Source of the DNA: SZUA-430 sp044220975 | Lineage (GTDB): Bacteria > Pseudomonadota > Alphaproteobacteria > Micropepsales > Micropepsaceae | Reading direction: 5' to 3' | DNA length: 64,000 nucleotides | Assembly (NCBI GenBank): GCA_044220975.1 | Contig: JBGAPZ010000014.1 | Coordinates: 1 to 64,000, forward strand | The notes under the pieces: model-generated | Database searches by the model: none | The model's input: the letters and a program-made list of their open reading frames with translations, nothing else | What the model was told of the DNA's origin: nothing | In this document: positions 32,938 through 41,981 of the stretch, in pieces | Position numbering within the stretch: the stretch's first letter is position 1 | How the letters are laid out: every line of letters starts with the position of its first letter | Made by a program: the position numbers and the translations under genes

Positions 32938-35900
32938 ATGCGCATCGACCGCGTCTTCACCGTTGACGGACAATCGGCTTACGAGAGCATTTCGTTTCGC
33001 AAAATTGCGAGCGAGATCCGTAACCCGGACGGTTCGGTCGTCTTCCGGCAAGAGAATATCGAAGTGCCGGAACGTTGGAGCCAAGTCGCGTCGGACGTGC
33101 TCGCGCAAAAGTATTTTCGCAAGGCCGGTATCGCCGCGAAGCTGAAGCCCGTCGCGGAAGCGAATGTGCCGGAGTGGTTGTGGCGGCATGCGCCGGATGA
33201 AGTGGCGATGAAGAAGCTGAAGGACGAGCCGAAGTCGGTCGGCGAGTCGAGCGCGCGCCAAGTCTTCGATCGCCTTGCCGGCACCTGGACCTATTGGGGT
33301 TGGAAGGGCGGCTATTTCGACGAAGAGAGCGATGCCCGCGCGTTCTTCGACGAGATGCGTTACATGCTGGCCGCGCAGATGGCGGCGCCGAACAGCCCGC
33401 AATGGTTCAACACGGGTTTGCACTGGGCTTATGGCGTGGACGGCCCTGCACAAGGTCACCACTACGTCGATCACTGGACGGGCGAACTCACTGCATCGTC
33501 GAGCTCCTACGAGCACCCGCAACCGCACGCCTGCTTCATTCAAGGGATCAAAGACGATCTCGTGAACGAAGGCGGGATCATGGACCTTTGGGTTCGTGAG
33601 GCGCGCTTGTTCAAGTACGGCTCGGGCACGGGCTCGAACTTCTCGGCGCTTCGTGGCGTGAACGAGAAGCTGTCGGGCGGCGGCAAGTCGTCGGGCTTGA
33701 TGAGCTTCCTCAAGATCGGCGACCGCGCTGCGGGCGCGATCAAGTCGGGCGGCACGACGCGCCGCGCGGCGAAGATGGTCATCGTCGATGCCGACCATCC
33801 GGATATCGAGGCCTTTATCGATTGGAAGGTCTTGGAAGAGCAAAAGGTGGCGTCACTGGTCGCCGGTTCGAAGCTGCTCAACAAGCACCTCAACCTGATC
33901 ATCAAAGCTTGCGTGAATTGCTCTGCGGACGGCGATGCTTGCTTCGATCCGCTGCAGAACCCGGCCTTGAAGCGCGAGATCAAAGCTGCGCGCAAGGTGC
34001 ACATTCCGGACAACGCCGTGCAGCGCGCGATCCAATTCGCGCGCCAAGGCTACACGGCGATCGACATTCCGGTCCTCGACACGGATTGGGACGGCGAGGC
34101 GTACTACACCGTCTCCGGCCAGAACTCGAACAACACGGTGCGCGTGACGGACGACTTCCTGCGCGCAGTGGAAGCCGACGCGGACTGGCAGTTGGCCCGC
34201 CGCATCGACGGCAAAACGCACAAGACGCTGAAGGCGCGCGACCTTTGGGGCAAGATCTCCGAAGCCGCCTGGCAGTGCGCCGATCCGGGCCTGCAGTTCC
34301 ACACGACGATCAACGATTGGCACACCTGCCCGAACTCGGGTCAGATCCGCGCGTCGAACCCGTGCTCGGAATACATGTTCCTCGACGACACGGCGTGCAA
34401 CCTCGCCTCGCTGAACCTGATGGCGTTCCGCAAGGACGGTCCGGACGGCCGCAAGGGTTTCGACGTGGCGGCGTATGAGCATGCAGTCCGCCTTTGGACG
34501 ATCGTGCTCGAAATCTCGGTCATGATGGCGCAGTTCCCGTCGAAGGAAATCGCGCAGCTGTCGTACGAGTACCGCACGCTTGGCCTTGGCTACGCGAACA
34601 TCGGCGGCCTGCTCATGACGTCGGGCATTGCTTATGACTCGCAGCAGGGCCGCGCGGTCGCCGGCGCGCTCGCCGCGCTGATGACGGGCGCTTCCTACGC
34701 GACGTCGGCTGCGATGGCGCGCGAGCTTGGCGCGTTCAAGGGCTACGCCAAGAACGCGGACCAGATGCTGCGCGTGATCCGTAACCATCGCCGCGCGGCG
34801 CATGGCGCGGTCGACGGCTATGAGAAGCTGTCGATCAAGCCCGTGCCGCTGAACGCGATCGAGATGCCGGAGACGGGCTATGAAGGCCTCATCGACCGCG
34901 CACGCGGATCGTGGGACGAGGCGTTGGCGCAAGGCGCGCTCTACGGCTACCGCAACGCGCAGACGACCGTTATCGCACCGACCGGCACGATCGGCCTCGT
35001 CATGGATTGCGACACCACGGGCATCGAACCGGACTTTGCGCTGGTGAAGTTCAAGAAGCTGGCCGGCGGCGGCTACTTCAAGATCATCAACCAGTCGGTG
35101 CCGGAAGCCTTGCGCGTGCTCGGCTACAAGCAAGATCAAACGGACGCCATCATCAACTATGCGGTCGGCCGCGGTACGCTGAAGGGCGCGCCTGGCGTGA
35201 ACCACGAATGGCTGAAGATGAAGGGCTTCACGGATAAGGAGCTTGAGGCCGTCGAAGCGTCGCTGGCAACCGCGTTCGATATCTCGTTCGTGTTCAATCG
35301 TTGGACGTTGGGCGATGCGTTCTGCACGAAGACGCTGAACCTTTCGCCGGAGCGCCTTGATGCGCCGGACTTCAACCTGCTGCTCGAGATCGGTTTCTCG
35401 AAAGCCGAGGTGGACGCGGCGAACCTCTTCTGCTGCGGGGCGATGACGCTGGAAGGCGCGCCTGGTCTGAAGGAAGAGCACCTGGCTGTGTTCGATTGCG
35501 CGAACCCGTGCGGCAAGCTCGGCAAGCGTGCGCTTTCGGTCGACAGCCATATCTTGATGCTGGCTGCGGCGCAGCCGTTCATCTCAGGTGCGATCTCGAA
35601 GACGATCAACATGCCGATGTCGGCGACGGTGAAAGATTGCGCCGACGCTTACATGAAGTCGTGGAAGCTCGCGCTCAAGGCGAACGCGCTTTATCGCGAC
35701 GGGTCGAAGCTCAGCCAACCGCTTGCGTCCACGCTGCTGGCGTCGGACGACGAGGAAGACGAGTTGGTCGACGCGTTGCCCGAAATGGCACAAGGCGCGC
35801 GTGCGCAAGCGCTTGCCGAGCGTGTCGTCGAGCGCGTGATCGAAATCACGAAGCGCGACCGCGAGAAGCTGCCGCATCGCCGCAAGGGCTATACCCAAAA

Positions 35901-36648
35901 GGCGACGGTCGGCGGGCACAAGGTCTATCTGCGCACCGGCGAGTACGACGACGGCCGCATCGGCGAAATCTTCATCGACATGCATAAGGAAGGCGCCGCC
36001 TTCCGCAGCTTGATGAACAATTTCGCGATCGCAATCTCGATCGGCTTGCAGTACGGCGTGCCGCTGGACGAGTTCGTGGAAGCGTTCACGTTCACGCGCT
36101 TTGAGCCGGCCGGCATGGTGACGGGCAACGAGGCGATCAAGAACGCGACGTCGATCCTGGACTACGTGTTCCGGGAACTCGCGGTGTCGTATCTCGGCCG
36201 TCACGACCTGGCGCACGTTATCCCGGGCGACAGCGAGATCGGCGGCGGCGACAGCGAAGGCAAGCGTCCGGCAACACCCGCGCAGAGCACCGCACGGATC
36301 GTTTCGGCAGGTCTCGTTCGCGGTCAGATCCCGCAGCAGCTCATGGTCGTCGAAGGCGGCGCTGCCGTGAAGATGGATCCGGCGCAGATGATGCTAGCGA
36401 CGGCGAGCGAACTTGCGCTCGACGCGCAGGCGCGCCGCGCCCTTGCCAACCCGGTCGCGCAACAAATCGAGATCGTGGAACGCGAGGTCACGGTTTCAAC
36501 CGCTCACCTGCGCGCGCGTAAAGTCGCCGAGGCCCGGATCAAGGGCTACGAGGGCGATGCGTGCGGGAACTGCGGAAACTTCACGCTGGTCCGGAACGGC
36601 ACCTGCTTGAAGTGCGACAGCTGCGGAACGACGACCGGCTGCAGCTAA
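32938..36648 (+). CDS. nrdJ: vitamin B12-dependent (class II) ribonucleotide reductase
   Basis: Reduces ribonucleotides to deoxyribonucleotides with adenosylcobalamin, without need for or harm from oxygen. 1236 aa, typical of the long alphaproteobacterial form. Signatures: PNSPQWFNTG, KYGSGTGSNFS, SGGTTRRAAKMV, the nucleotide-loop segment NPCSEYMF, and APTGTIGLVMDCD. The C-terminus has a redox/zinc region CGNCGNF...CLKCDSCG. Start ATG 32938 follows AGAGGGG at 32923-32929. Upstream are paired NrdR boxes and a structured leader. A small gene follows on the same strand. Confidence 0.97.
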   Translation: MRIDRVFTVDGQSAYESISFRKIASEIRNPDGSVVFRQENIEVPERWSQVASDVLAQKYFRKAGIAAKLKPVAEANVPEWLWRHAPDEVAMKKLKDEPKSVGESSARQVFDRLAGTWTYWGWKGGYFDEESDARAFFDEMRYMLAAQMAAPNSPQWFNTGLHWAYGVDGPAQGHHYVDHWTGELTASSSSYEHPQPHACFIQGIKDDLVNEGGIMDLWVREARLFKYGSGTGSNFSALRGVNEKLSGGGKSSGLMSFLKIGDRAAGAIKSGGTTRRAAKMVIVDADHPDIEAFIDWKVLEEQKVASLVAGSKLLNKHLNLIIKACVNCSADGDACFDPLQNPALKREIKAARKVHIPDNAVQRAIQFARQGYTAIDIPVLDTDWDGEAYYTVSGQNSNNTVRVTDDFLRAVEADADWQLARRIDGKTHKTLKARDLWGKISEAAWQCADPGLQFHTTINDWHTCPNSGQIRASNPCSEYMFLDDTACNLASLNLMAFRKDGPDGRKGFDVAAYEHAVRLWTIVLEISVMMAQFPSKEIAQLSYEYRTLGLGYANIGGLLMTSGIAYDSQQGRAVAGALAALMTGASYATSAAMARELGAFKGYAKNADQMLRVIRNHRRAAHGAVDGYEKLSIKPVPLNAIEMPETGYEGLIDRARGSWDEALAQGALYGYRNAQTTVIAPTGTIGLVMDCDTTGIEPDFALVKFKKLAGGGYFKIINQSVPEALRVLGYKQDQTDAIINYAVGRGTLKGAPGVNHEWLKMKGFTDKELEAVEASLATAFDISFVFNRWTLGDAFCTKTLNLSPERLDAPDFNLLLEIGFSKAEVDAANLFCCGAMTLEGAPGLKEEHLAVFDCANPCGKLGKRALSVDSHILMLAAAQPFISGAISKTINMPMSATVKDCADAYMKSWKLALKANALYRDGSKLSQPLASTLLASDDEEDELVDALPEMAQGARAQALAERVVERVIEITKRDREKLPHRRKGYTQKATVGGHKVYLRTGEYDDGRIGEIFIDMHKEGAAFRSLMNNFAIAISIGLQYGVPLDEFVEAFTFTRFEPAGMVTGNEAIKNATSILDYVFRELAVSYLGRHDLAHVIPGDSEIGGGDSEGKRPATPAQSTARIVSAGLVRGQIPQQLMVVEGGAAVKMDPAQMMLATASELALDAQARRALANPVAQQIEIVEREVTVSTAHLRARKVAEARIKGYEGDACGNCGNFTLVRNGTCLKCDSCGTTTGCS

Positions 36649-36731
36649 GCGCTACGTCTGAAGGTGGCTCAGCGGGGGATGAACTCCCGCGGGCCGGTGG
36701 GACAATAAGAACAAGCGGAAGCCAACATAAA

Positions 36732-37049
36732 ATGATCATCTGCTCGAAAGACGAAGGCAACGGGACGTTCCGCGAGTTCGCACTCGACAACGCGGAGTTC
36801 GGCGACAAGGCACCGGTCAAGACGCACCTTGCCCACCGGACCGACGGCGGCATGGTGGCCGATGACGAGTGGCGCGATGCCGGCGTCATCGTGCGCGCGC
36901 AAGGCGGCGTGGAAGCGTCGATCCTGCGCTCCGTCCGGCGCGGGCGGATGAGCGATTTCGTCAAGCTGGATAAGGTTTTCCCGAACGAGGTCGCCGCGCT
37001 TCAGGCGATCGCCAAGCACTACGTTGCGGCGACCACGCTCAGCAACTAG
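36732..37049 (+). CDS. small conserved-looking protein downstream of nrdJ
   Basis: A 105-aa protein of unknown function, starting MIICSKDEGNGTFREFAL. It has alternating strands and polar loops, no signal peptide and no membrane segment. The start ATG 36732 is preceded by GCGGAAG at a longish distance. The 83-nt gap after nrdJ holds a small GC hairpin without a T run, so read-through from nrdJ is likely. I recognise no domain. Confidence 0.6.
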   Translation: MIICSKDEGNGTFREFALDNAEFGDKAPVKTHLAHRTDGGMVADDEWRDAGVIVRAQGGVEASILRSVRRGRMSDFVKLDKVFPNEVAALQAIAKHYVAATTLSN

Positions 37050-37105
37050 CGCCCCGCGCTTGTTTCCAACTTATCGATAACGCAGAGTGATCGGCGGGAG
37101 GCAGT

Positions 37106-38293
37106 ATGCATCTCTTCGGCGATCCTTCGCGTATCGATACGGCGCTTGATTGCCGCTCGATCAGCTTTGAAAATCCAACCGGTGCGCGCGGCCAAGGCGG
37201 CAAGATCGCCGGCGGGCGCAAGGGTGCTCCCAACCGGCGGATCCCGTCCGGGGAGACGGTCGTGCTCGCCGATCTCGAGGGGCCAGGGTGTGTCCGGCAT
37301 ATCTGGATGACATTCATGGCTGCGCCGCCGGAAGCGATGCGCGCGGTCGTCATCGAGGTCTTCTACGATGGGCGCGCGGAGCCCAGCGTCTCGGTCCCTG
37401 CCCTCGACTTCTTCGGCTTGCCGCACGGGCGCACTGTCGCGTGCACCACGGCGTTGACGGCAGTCCAGGAAGGGCGCGGGTTCAACGCGTACTTCCCGAT
37501 GCCATTCCGACGTCACATGCGCGTCGAACTTGTGAACAACGCCAAGCGACCGATCAATTTCTACTACCAGCTGGACTACACGCTTGAGCCTGTGGCTGCC
37601 GACGCGGGATATCTGCATGTCGCGTTCCGGCGCGAAAACCCGACTGTGCTGAAACGCGACTTCACGATCGTAGATGGGATCAAAGGGCCAGGACGCTTCC
37701 TCGGTTGCGTCGTAGGCGTGCGCGTCCTGCCGGACGACATGGTTTGGTACGGCGAGGGCGAGTTCAAGGTCTACCGCGACGGCGACACCTCGCATCCGAC
37801 TTATTGCGGCACCGGACTTGAAGACTACGTCGGCAGCGCGTGGGGCATGGGGGTGCACGCGACTGCGTACCAAGGTGCGCCACTGATCGTCGCGCCACCT
37901 GGAGATCCGCAGTCACCTCTGCCGCCGAAACCCGACTACGTCGGGTTCTATCGGTGGCACATCCCCGATCCGATTGTGTTCGAGCGCGAGATGCGCGCGA
38001 CGATCCAGCAGATCGGTGCGCTGATGGTGCCGAAGGGGGCGGAGCATTTGATTGCGGAATGGGAGAAGCGATACACGCTCGCGGGCAACGGTTGGGTCAC
38101 GGGCGAACCGCTCGCCAATTCGCCGCTGCACGCTTTCGCGATCGCCGAGCGGGTGGATGACTATTGCGCAGCCGCGTACGTCTATGCGCGTGAGCCGCAA
38201 AGTGTACCGCGGCTGGACATTGCGGGCGCGCTTGCCGATATCGGGCGACGAGACTATGAGCGCAAACCGCGCGGGTTCGTGGCGGAGGCTTGA
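37106..38293 (+). CDS. GH172 (DUF2961) family glycoside hydrolase
   Basis: A 395-aa protein of the DUF2961/GH172 family, whose known members act on alpha-fructofuranoside or alpha-D-arabinofuranoside linkages. Family features: GPGCVRHIWMTF at the N-terminal jelly-roll, the acidic segments GEGEFKVYRDGD and GTGLEDYVGSAWG that carry the likely catalytic Glu residues, and PIVFEREMRATIQ later. There is no signal peptide, so it acts in the cytoplasm on imported sugars. The next gene, 9 nt on, is a ribokinase-type kinase, which suggests the released furanose is phosphorylated. Confidence 0.88.
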   Translation: MHLFGDPSRIDTALDCRSISFENPTGARGQGGKIAGGRKGAPNRRIPSGETVVLADLEGPGCVRHIWMTFMAAPPEAMRAVVIEVFYDGRAEPSVSVPALDFFGLPHGRTVACTTALTAVQEGRGFNAYFPMPFRRHMRVELVNNAKRPINFYYQLDYTLEPVAADAGYLHVAFRRENPTVLKRDFTIVDGIKGPGRFLGCVVGVRVLPDDMVWYGEGEFKVYRDGDTSHPTYCGTGLEDYVGSAWGMGVHATAYQGAPLIVAPPGDPQSPLPPKPDYVGFYRWHIPDPIVFEREMRATIQQIGALMVPKGAEHLIAEWEKRYTLAGNGWVTGEPLANSPLHAFAIAERVDDYCAAAYVYAREPQSVPRLDIAGALADIGRRDYERKPRGFVAEA

Positions 38294-38302
38294 GGCGCCA
38301 CA

Positions 38303-39217
38303 ATGATAGTCGTCTTCGGCTCCATCAACGTCGACCTGATTACGCTGGTGCCGCATCTGCCGTCGCGCGGCGAGACGGTGCTGGGGCGCGACTATGCTGT
38401 CGTGCAAGGCGGCAAAGGCGCGAACCAGGCGCTTGCTGCCGCGTGCGGCGGCGGCTGCGTAAGCATGGTCGGCACTGTGGGCACGGATTCGTGGGGCGCG
38501 CTTGCATTAGAGCGGCTCGCGGCAGCGGGTGTCGATCTTTCGTGCGTGGGCCAAGGACGTGCGCGAACGGCATGCGGCTTCATCTCCGTCGATCCGGGTG
38601 GACAGACTCTGATCACTGTGTCGCCTGGTGCGAATATGGAAACGCATGTGGGCTTGCTCGATCGCCTGACGCCGCCGCTTGCGCGAGGCGATTGGCTGAT
38701 CCTGCAGATGGAAGTACCGTTTGAGGAGAACTGGCGTGCGCTGCGGGCAGCGAAGGCCGCTGGGGCGCGGACGATTCTCAACCTTGCACCAGCCGTGCCC
38801 CTGGACGATGCGGTGCTGCCTGATCTGGACTTTCTGGTCGTGAACGAGGGTGAGGCGGACGTGCTGGGCGCTCACTTGCGCGTCGGGACACGCGATCACG
38901 CAGGCGTCGCAAAGGCATTGGCCGAGCGGTGCGGCGTGACCGTTCTCGTCACATTGGGGGAGCGGGGGTCGATCGCCGTCGAGCCAAGCGGCGCGGCGTT
39001 GCGAACGGAAGCATTGCGGGTCGCCGTGGCCGATACGACTGGCGCCGGCGATGCCTATGTCGGGTACCTTGCTGCTGCGCTCGACGGTGGCGCGGCGCTG
39101 TCGGAGGCCATGCGTTTTGCAAGCGTGGGGGCAAGTCTCGCGTGCGAGACGATGGGTGCTCAGACTGCCTATCGACAGCGGAACGAAGTGTTGGCGCGGA
39201 TGCGCGCGCTGCCGTGA
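38303..39217 (+). CDS. ribokinase-like PfkB family sugar kinase
   Basis: A 304-aa PfkB family kinase most like ribokinase. N-terminal signature FGSINVDLI, sugar-binding GGKGANQAL (about residues 36-44), and the C-terminal signature DTTGAGD with catalytic base Asp250. It phosphorylates a pentose or similar furanose; the pairing with a GH172 hydrolase points to arabinose, fructose or ribose units, but this is inference. It follows the hydrolase after 9 nt. It converges with a small gene on the other strand. Confidence 0.88.
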   Translation: MIVVFGSINVDLITLVPHLPSRGETVLGRDYAVVQGGKGANQALAAACGGGCVSMVGTVGTDSWGALALERLAAAGVDLSCVGQGRARTACGFISVDPGGQTLITVSPGANMETHVGLLDRLTPPLARGDWLILQMEVPFEENWRALRAAKAAGARTILNLAPAVPLDDAVLPDLDFLVVNEGEADVLGAHLRVGTRDHAGVAKALAERCGVTVLVTLGERGSIAVEPSGAALRTEALRVAVADTTGAGDAYVGYLAAALDGGAALSEAMRFASVGASLACETMGAQTAYRQRNEVLARMRALP

Positions 39218-39223
39218 TCGCCG

Positions 39224-39418
39224 TTAGAGGCGTACCGCTTCGCTGGCGCGGGCGATTTCTGCGTGGTTGAAAACGATGCCGGTGGCGTCCTCGATCGTCA
39301 CTTTGACGTCGTTGCCTTCGCTCTTCAGCAGGCGCACGGCGCAGTTCATCGCCTTGGGCTTGTCTGGGAAGTTTATGGCTTCTCTTCGGCCAAGCGCGTT
39401 CACGATCACCTTGTACAT
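39224..39418 (-). CDS. 64-aa hypothetical protein
   Basis: A short soluble protein with the outline MYKVIVNALGRREAINF, a helix AMNCAVRLLKSEG, and a strand pair VKVTIEDATGIVFNH, compatible with a small alpha/beta domain. AAGGAC lies about eight to ten bases before the ATG at 39418, and codon use is like the neighbours, so it is probably real. Function unknown. Confidence 0.6.
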   Translation of the reverse strand: MYKVIVNALGRREAINFPDKPKAMNCAVRLLKSEGNDVKVTIEDATGIVFNHAEIARASEAVRL

Positions 39419-39548
39419 GACCCCACGTCCTTCTTCTTATCGTCGGAGTTTTGCACAGTGGATGGCGATGCCAAGACGTGACGCCGCCACACCTCTGTGG
39501 GATTCAGGTGTCACAAACGGCGAGGCGCGCCGCAGCCGCGCGTGTGCA

Positions 39549-40391
39549 TCATTCTGCAGCGTCGGCGAACGCCGATTTGTGCACAGGAATCTTTTGGGCG
39601 CCTGATTTCCACTGCACGAGCGCAAGAATTCCTGCGGCGTCTTCAGTGAGGGCAGTGCAGCTCTCCACCCAATCGCCATCGTTGCAGTACGTGATCTCGC
39701 CGATTTGGCGAATTTCCGCCTTGTGGATATGTCCACAGACAACACCGTCGACGTTACGGCGGCGGGCTTCTTCTGCGACTGCGTCTTCGAAGCGCCCGAT
39801 GAACTCGACGGCGTCCTTGACGTGATCTTTGAGCCATCGCGATAGCGACCAATAAGGCATACCCAGGCCGCGGCGGGCTGTGGCGACGAGATCATTCGCA
39901 CGTACGGCCCAGGCGTGGGCCCAGTCCCCTGCCCTTGCGAGCCAACGTGCGTGTGTGACCACGCCGTCGAAACGGTCTCCGTGAAGCACCAACAGGCGAC
40001 GGCCATCGGCGGTTTCGTGGATCGCTTCGTCCGCCAGTTCAATACCGGCGAAGCACAATCCGATGTAGTCACGGAAGACTTCATCGTGATTGCCCGGGAT
40101 GAAGATGACGCGCGTTCCCGATTGCGACATGAGCAAAATTTCGTTGACCACCGCCTTGTGGCTCTCCGGCCAGTACCAACGCTGCGACAGCTGCCAACCG
40201 TCTACGATGTCGCCGACGAGGTACAAGAGATCGCAGTCGTTGCTTCTGAGAAAATCGCACAGAGCCTCGGCTTTGCAGCCGCGCGATCCCAAGTGGATGT
40301 CGAAATCAGAGCGTGCGGTGACGGCGCGCTCTTGGCGGTGCTGCTTTGTGAGATACAGCTCGCGGCCAGAGCCGCGCGGTTTGATCGTCAA
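39549..40391 (-). CDS. LpxH-like calcineurin-type phosphoesterase
   Basis: A metallophosphoesterase of the UDP-2,3-diacylglucosamine diphosphatase family, which removes UMP to give lipid X in lipid A synthesis; the sequence is of the longer subgroup often seen in proteobacteria beside other LpxH/LpxI enzymes. Motifs: DIHLGSRGC, VGDIVDGW, GNHDE, VLHGDRFD and GHIHKAE, the complete dinuclear metal set. The start is uncertain. A TTG at 40391 gives 280 aa, and the first 20 or so residues (RGSGRELYL and on) do not look like the usual N-terminus. It is divergent from pstS. Confidence 0.85.
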   Translation of the reverse strand: MTIKPRGSGRELYLTKQHRQERAVTARSDFDIHLGSRGCKAEALCDFLRSNDCDLLYLVGDIVDGWQLSQRWYWPESHKAVVNEILLMSQSGTRVIFIPGNHDEVFRDYIGLCFAGIELADEAIHETADGRRLLVLHGDRFDGVVTHARWLARAGDWAHAWAVRANDLVATARRGLGMPYWSLSRWLKDHVKDAVEFIGRFEDAVAEEARRRNVDGVVCGHIHKAEIRQIGEITYCNDGDWVESCTALTEDAAGILALVQWKSGAQKIPVHKSAFADAAE

Positions 40392-40792
40392 AACTCGTGA
40401 CCATCGACATCGCTTGCGATCCCCATCTTGTCGCGTGGCCGAATCGTTACAGCCAGCGGCGAAATGGTTCGCATCACCATATGAAGAATACATGTCGGAT
40501 GCATGAAACTCCCGTTTTTGTTGTGGGCACAACAAAAACTCCGCAAAGGCGTCACAACAGGTTCATCAGCAACCTATTCATCTCGCCCCCGCATAGTCGG
40601 CGTTCGCGATTGTGCCCTTGCCTAGAACAGCGCTTGGAGCGGCAGCCCCTGCCGCTCCAAGCGCACCCCGCTTTCCCCACGCGAAATCGGCAGGACTTTT
40701 CTCCCAAATTTTCGACACGATGCGCGTTATGCCGCTGGCCGCAACGCGTTGAAATGCAAGCCGTTTCAAAGCTTCGGTGGGTTGCTGCATCT
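40392..40792. other. long non-coding divergent region between the LpxH-like gene and pstS
   Basis: About 400 bp without a convincing gene in either direction. Short frames on both strands lack ribosome sites and family similarity. It must hold promoters for both divergent genes, contains a perfect 16-bp hairpin (40630-40664), and ends in the pstS Pho box. A small RNA is possible but cannot be shown. Confidence 0.6.
40630..40664. repeat. perfect 16-bp inverted repeat with 3-nt loop
   Basis: GCGCTTGGAGCGGCAG (40630-40645), loop CCC, then its exact complement (40649-40664). No T run follows on either strand, so it is not a standard terminator. It lies in the 488-bp divergent region before pstS and may be a small RNA element, a cruciform site or a dispersed palindrome. 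Confidence 0.55.
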
Positions 40793-40821
40793 CTGTGACG
40801 CCACCATCACAAAAGCTTCAC
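40793..40821 (+). promoter_or_regulatory. Pho box upstream of pstS
   Basis: Three 7-mers with 4-nt linkers: CTGTGAC (40793), CCATCAC (40804) and GCTTCAC (40815). All keep the 11-bp period of PhoB sites and the last two keep the TCAC core. The individual matches are imperfect, but geometry, position (58 nt before ATG) and the pstS context support a PhoB operator. Confidence 0.65.
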
Positions 40822-40879
40822 GGCGCTATGGTTGAGATCGCCCCGCGCTCATCCGAGCGCATGGGACAAAGGGACGATG

Positions 40880-41848
40880 ATGAAAAGATTTGGACTGGCT
40901 GCTCTGCTTGCCAGCGTCGCCGTTATCGGAGCGACATCGGCTGCAGATACAATGGACCCGCGCTATAAGGCGTATCAGTCGACCTCGGGCGTGTCGGGCA
41001 CATTGAAGTCGATCGGTTCGGATACGCTCAACAATTTGATGACGCTCTGGGCTGAAGACTTCCGCAAGATCTATCCGGGCGTGAAGATCGAGATCGAGGG
41101 CAAGGGCTCTTCGACCGCACCGCCGGCGCTGATCGCCGGCACGGCCCAATTCGGTCCGATGTCGCGTGCAATGCGCGGTCAGGAGATCGATCAGTTTACG
41201 GCAAAATACGGCTACGCACCGACACAAGTTCGCGTGGCAGTCGACGCGCTCGCCGTGTTCGTGAACAAGGACAATCCGATCAAGTGCCTCTCTCTAGCGC
41301 AGATCGACGGCATCTTCTCGGTCACGCGGTCGTCCGGTTCGCCGGAAATCAAAACGTGGGATCAACTTGGCCTTGGCGGCGAATATGCCGGTAAGGCGAT
41401 CTCGCTGTTCGGCCGCAACTCGGCGTCGGGCACGTATGCGTACTTCAAAGAAGTCGCGCTTGTGAACGGCGACTACAAGAGCACCGTGAAGGAGCAGCCG
41501 GGTTCGTCGGCAGTCGTGCAAGGCATCGCGTCCGACAAGTTCGCAATCGGCTACTCAGGCATCGGTTACAAGACGGCAGACGTGCGGGCGATCGCTGTGT
41601 CTGGGCGCGATGGTCAATGCCAAGAGCCCTCGCAGAACAACGCCTACCAGGGCAAATACCCGATCACGCGTTTTCTCTACATCTACGTGAACAAGAACCC
41701 GTCGACGCCACTCGATCCACTGCGCGCCGAGTTCTTGAAGTTCGTTTTCTCGGGTAGCGGCCAAGACGACACGACAAAGGACGGCTACTATCCGATGCCG
41801 TTCGTCATGTCGAAGGACGAGCGGTCGAAATTGGGGCTCGGGGAGTAG
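40880..41848 (+). CDS. pstS: phosphate ABC transporter substrate-binding protein PstS
   Basis: Periplasmic phosphate-binding protein, 322 aa, with a signal peptide (residues 1-20, ending ATSAAD). Phosphate ligands sit in the GSDTLNN and KGSSTAPPAL loops and in FGRNSASGTY. Two adjacent ATG codons occur; 40880 is preferred because AAAGGGA then has a 5-nt spacer. A Pho box lies 58 nt upstream and an attenuator-like hairpin follows before pstC. It is the first gene of the pst operon. Confidence 0.95.
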   Translation: MKRFGLAALLASVAVIGATSAADTMDPRYKAYQSTSGVSGTLKSIGSDTLNNLMTLWAEDFRKIYPGVKIEIEGKGSSTAPPALIAGTAQFGPMSRAMRGQEIDQFTAKYGYAPTQVRVAVDALAVFVNKDNPIKCLSLAQIDGIFSVTRSSGSPEIKTWDQLGLGGEYAGKAISLFGRNSASGTYAYFKEVALVNGDYKSTVKEQPGSSAVVQGIASDKFAIGYSGIGYKTADVRAIAVSGRDGQCQEPSQNNAYQGKYPITRFLYIYVNKNPSTPLDPLRAEFLKFVFSGSGQDDTTKDGYYPMPFVMSKDERSKLGLGE

Positions 41849-41868
41849 TTCCCAGTCCATTTGAATTG

Positions 41869-41908
41869 CCCCGGCGGCTGTGTAGGTTGCCGCCGGGGTT
41901 TCTTGTTT
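41869..41908 (+). terminator. attenuator-like terminator between pstS and pstC
   Basis: A 10-bp stem CCCCGGCGGC (41869-41878) / GCCGCCGGGG (41889-41898) with a 10-nt loop, followed by TTTCTTGTTT. It would stop part of the transcription after pstS, giving more binding protein than permease, a common arrangement in ABC operons. Confidence 0.8.
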
Positions 41909-41981
41909 GCGGGGGCAAACAGCAACGGGGAGCTCCGGGTTTTTTCTTGAACTCGGACGGCGGCGAGTGGCGGACAGCGGG

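Noticed and set aside
33853..35550. 565-aa open frame on the minus strand inside nrdJ
   Set aside because: Antisense to conserved nrdJ sequence and extremely Arg-rich.
36649..36731. Terminator between nrdJ and the following small gene
   Set aside because: A GCGGG/CCCGC hairpin is present but there is no T run.
40578..40790. 70-aa minus-strand frame in the pstS upstream region
   Set aside because: Runs through the perfect hairpin, no ribosome site, no similarity; treated as non-coding.
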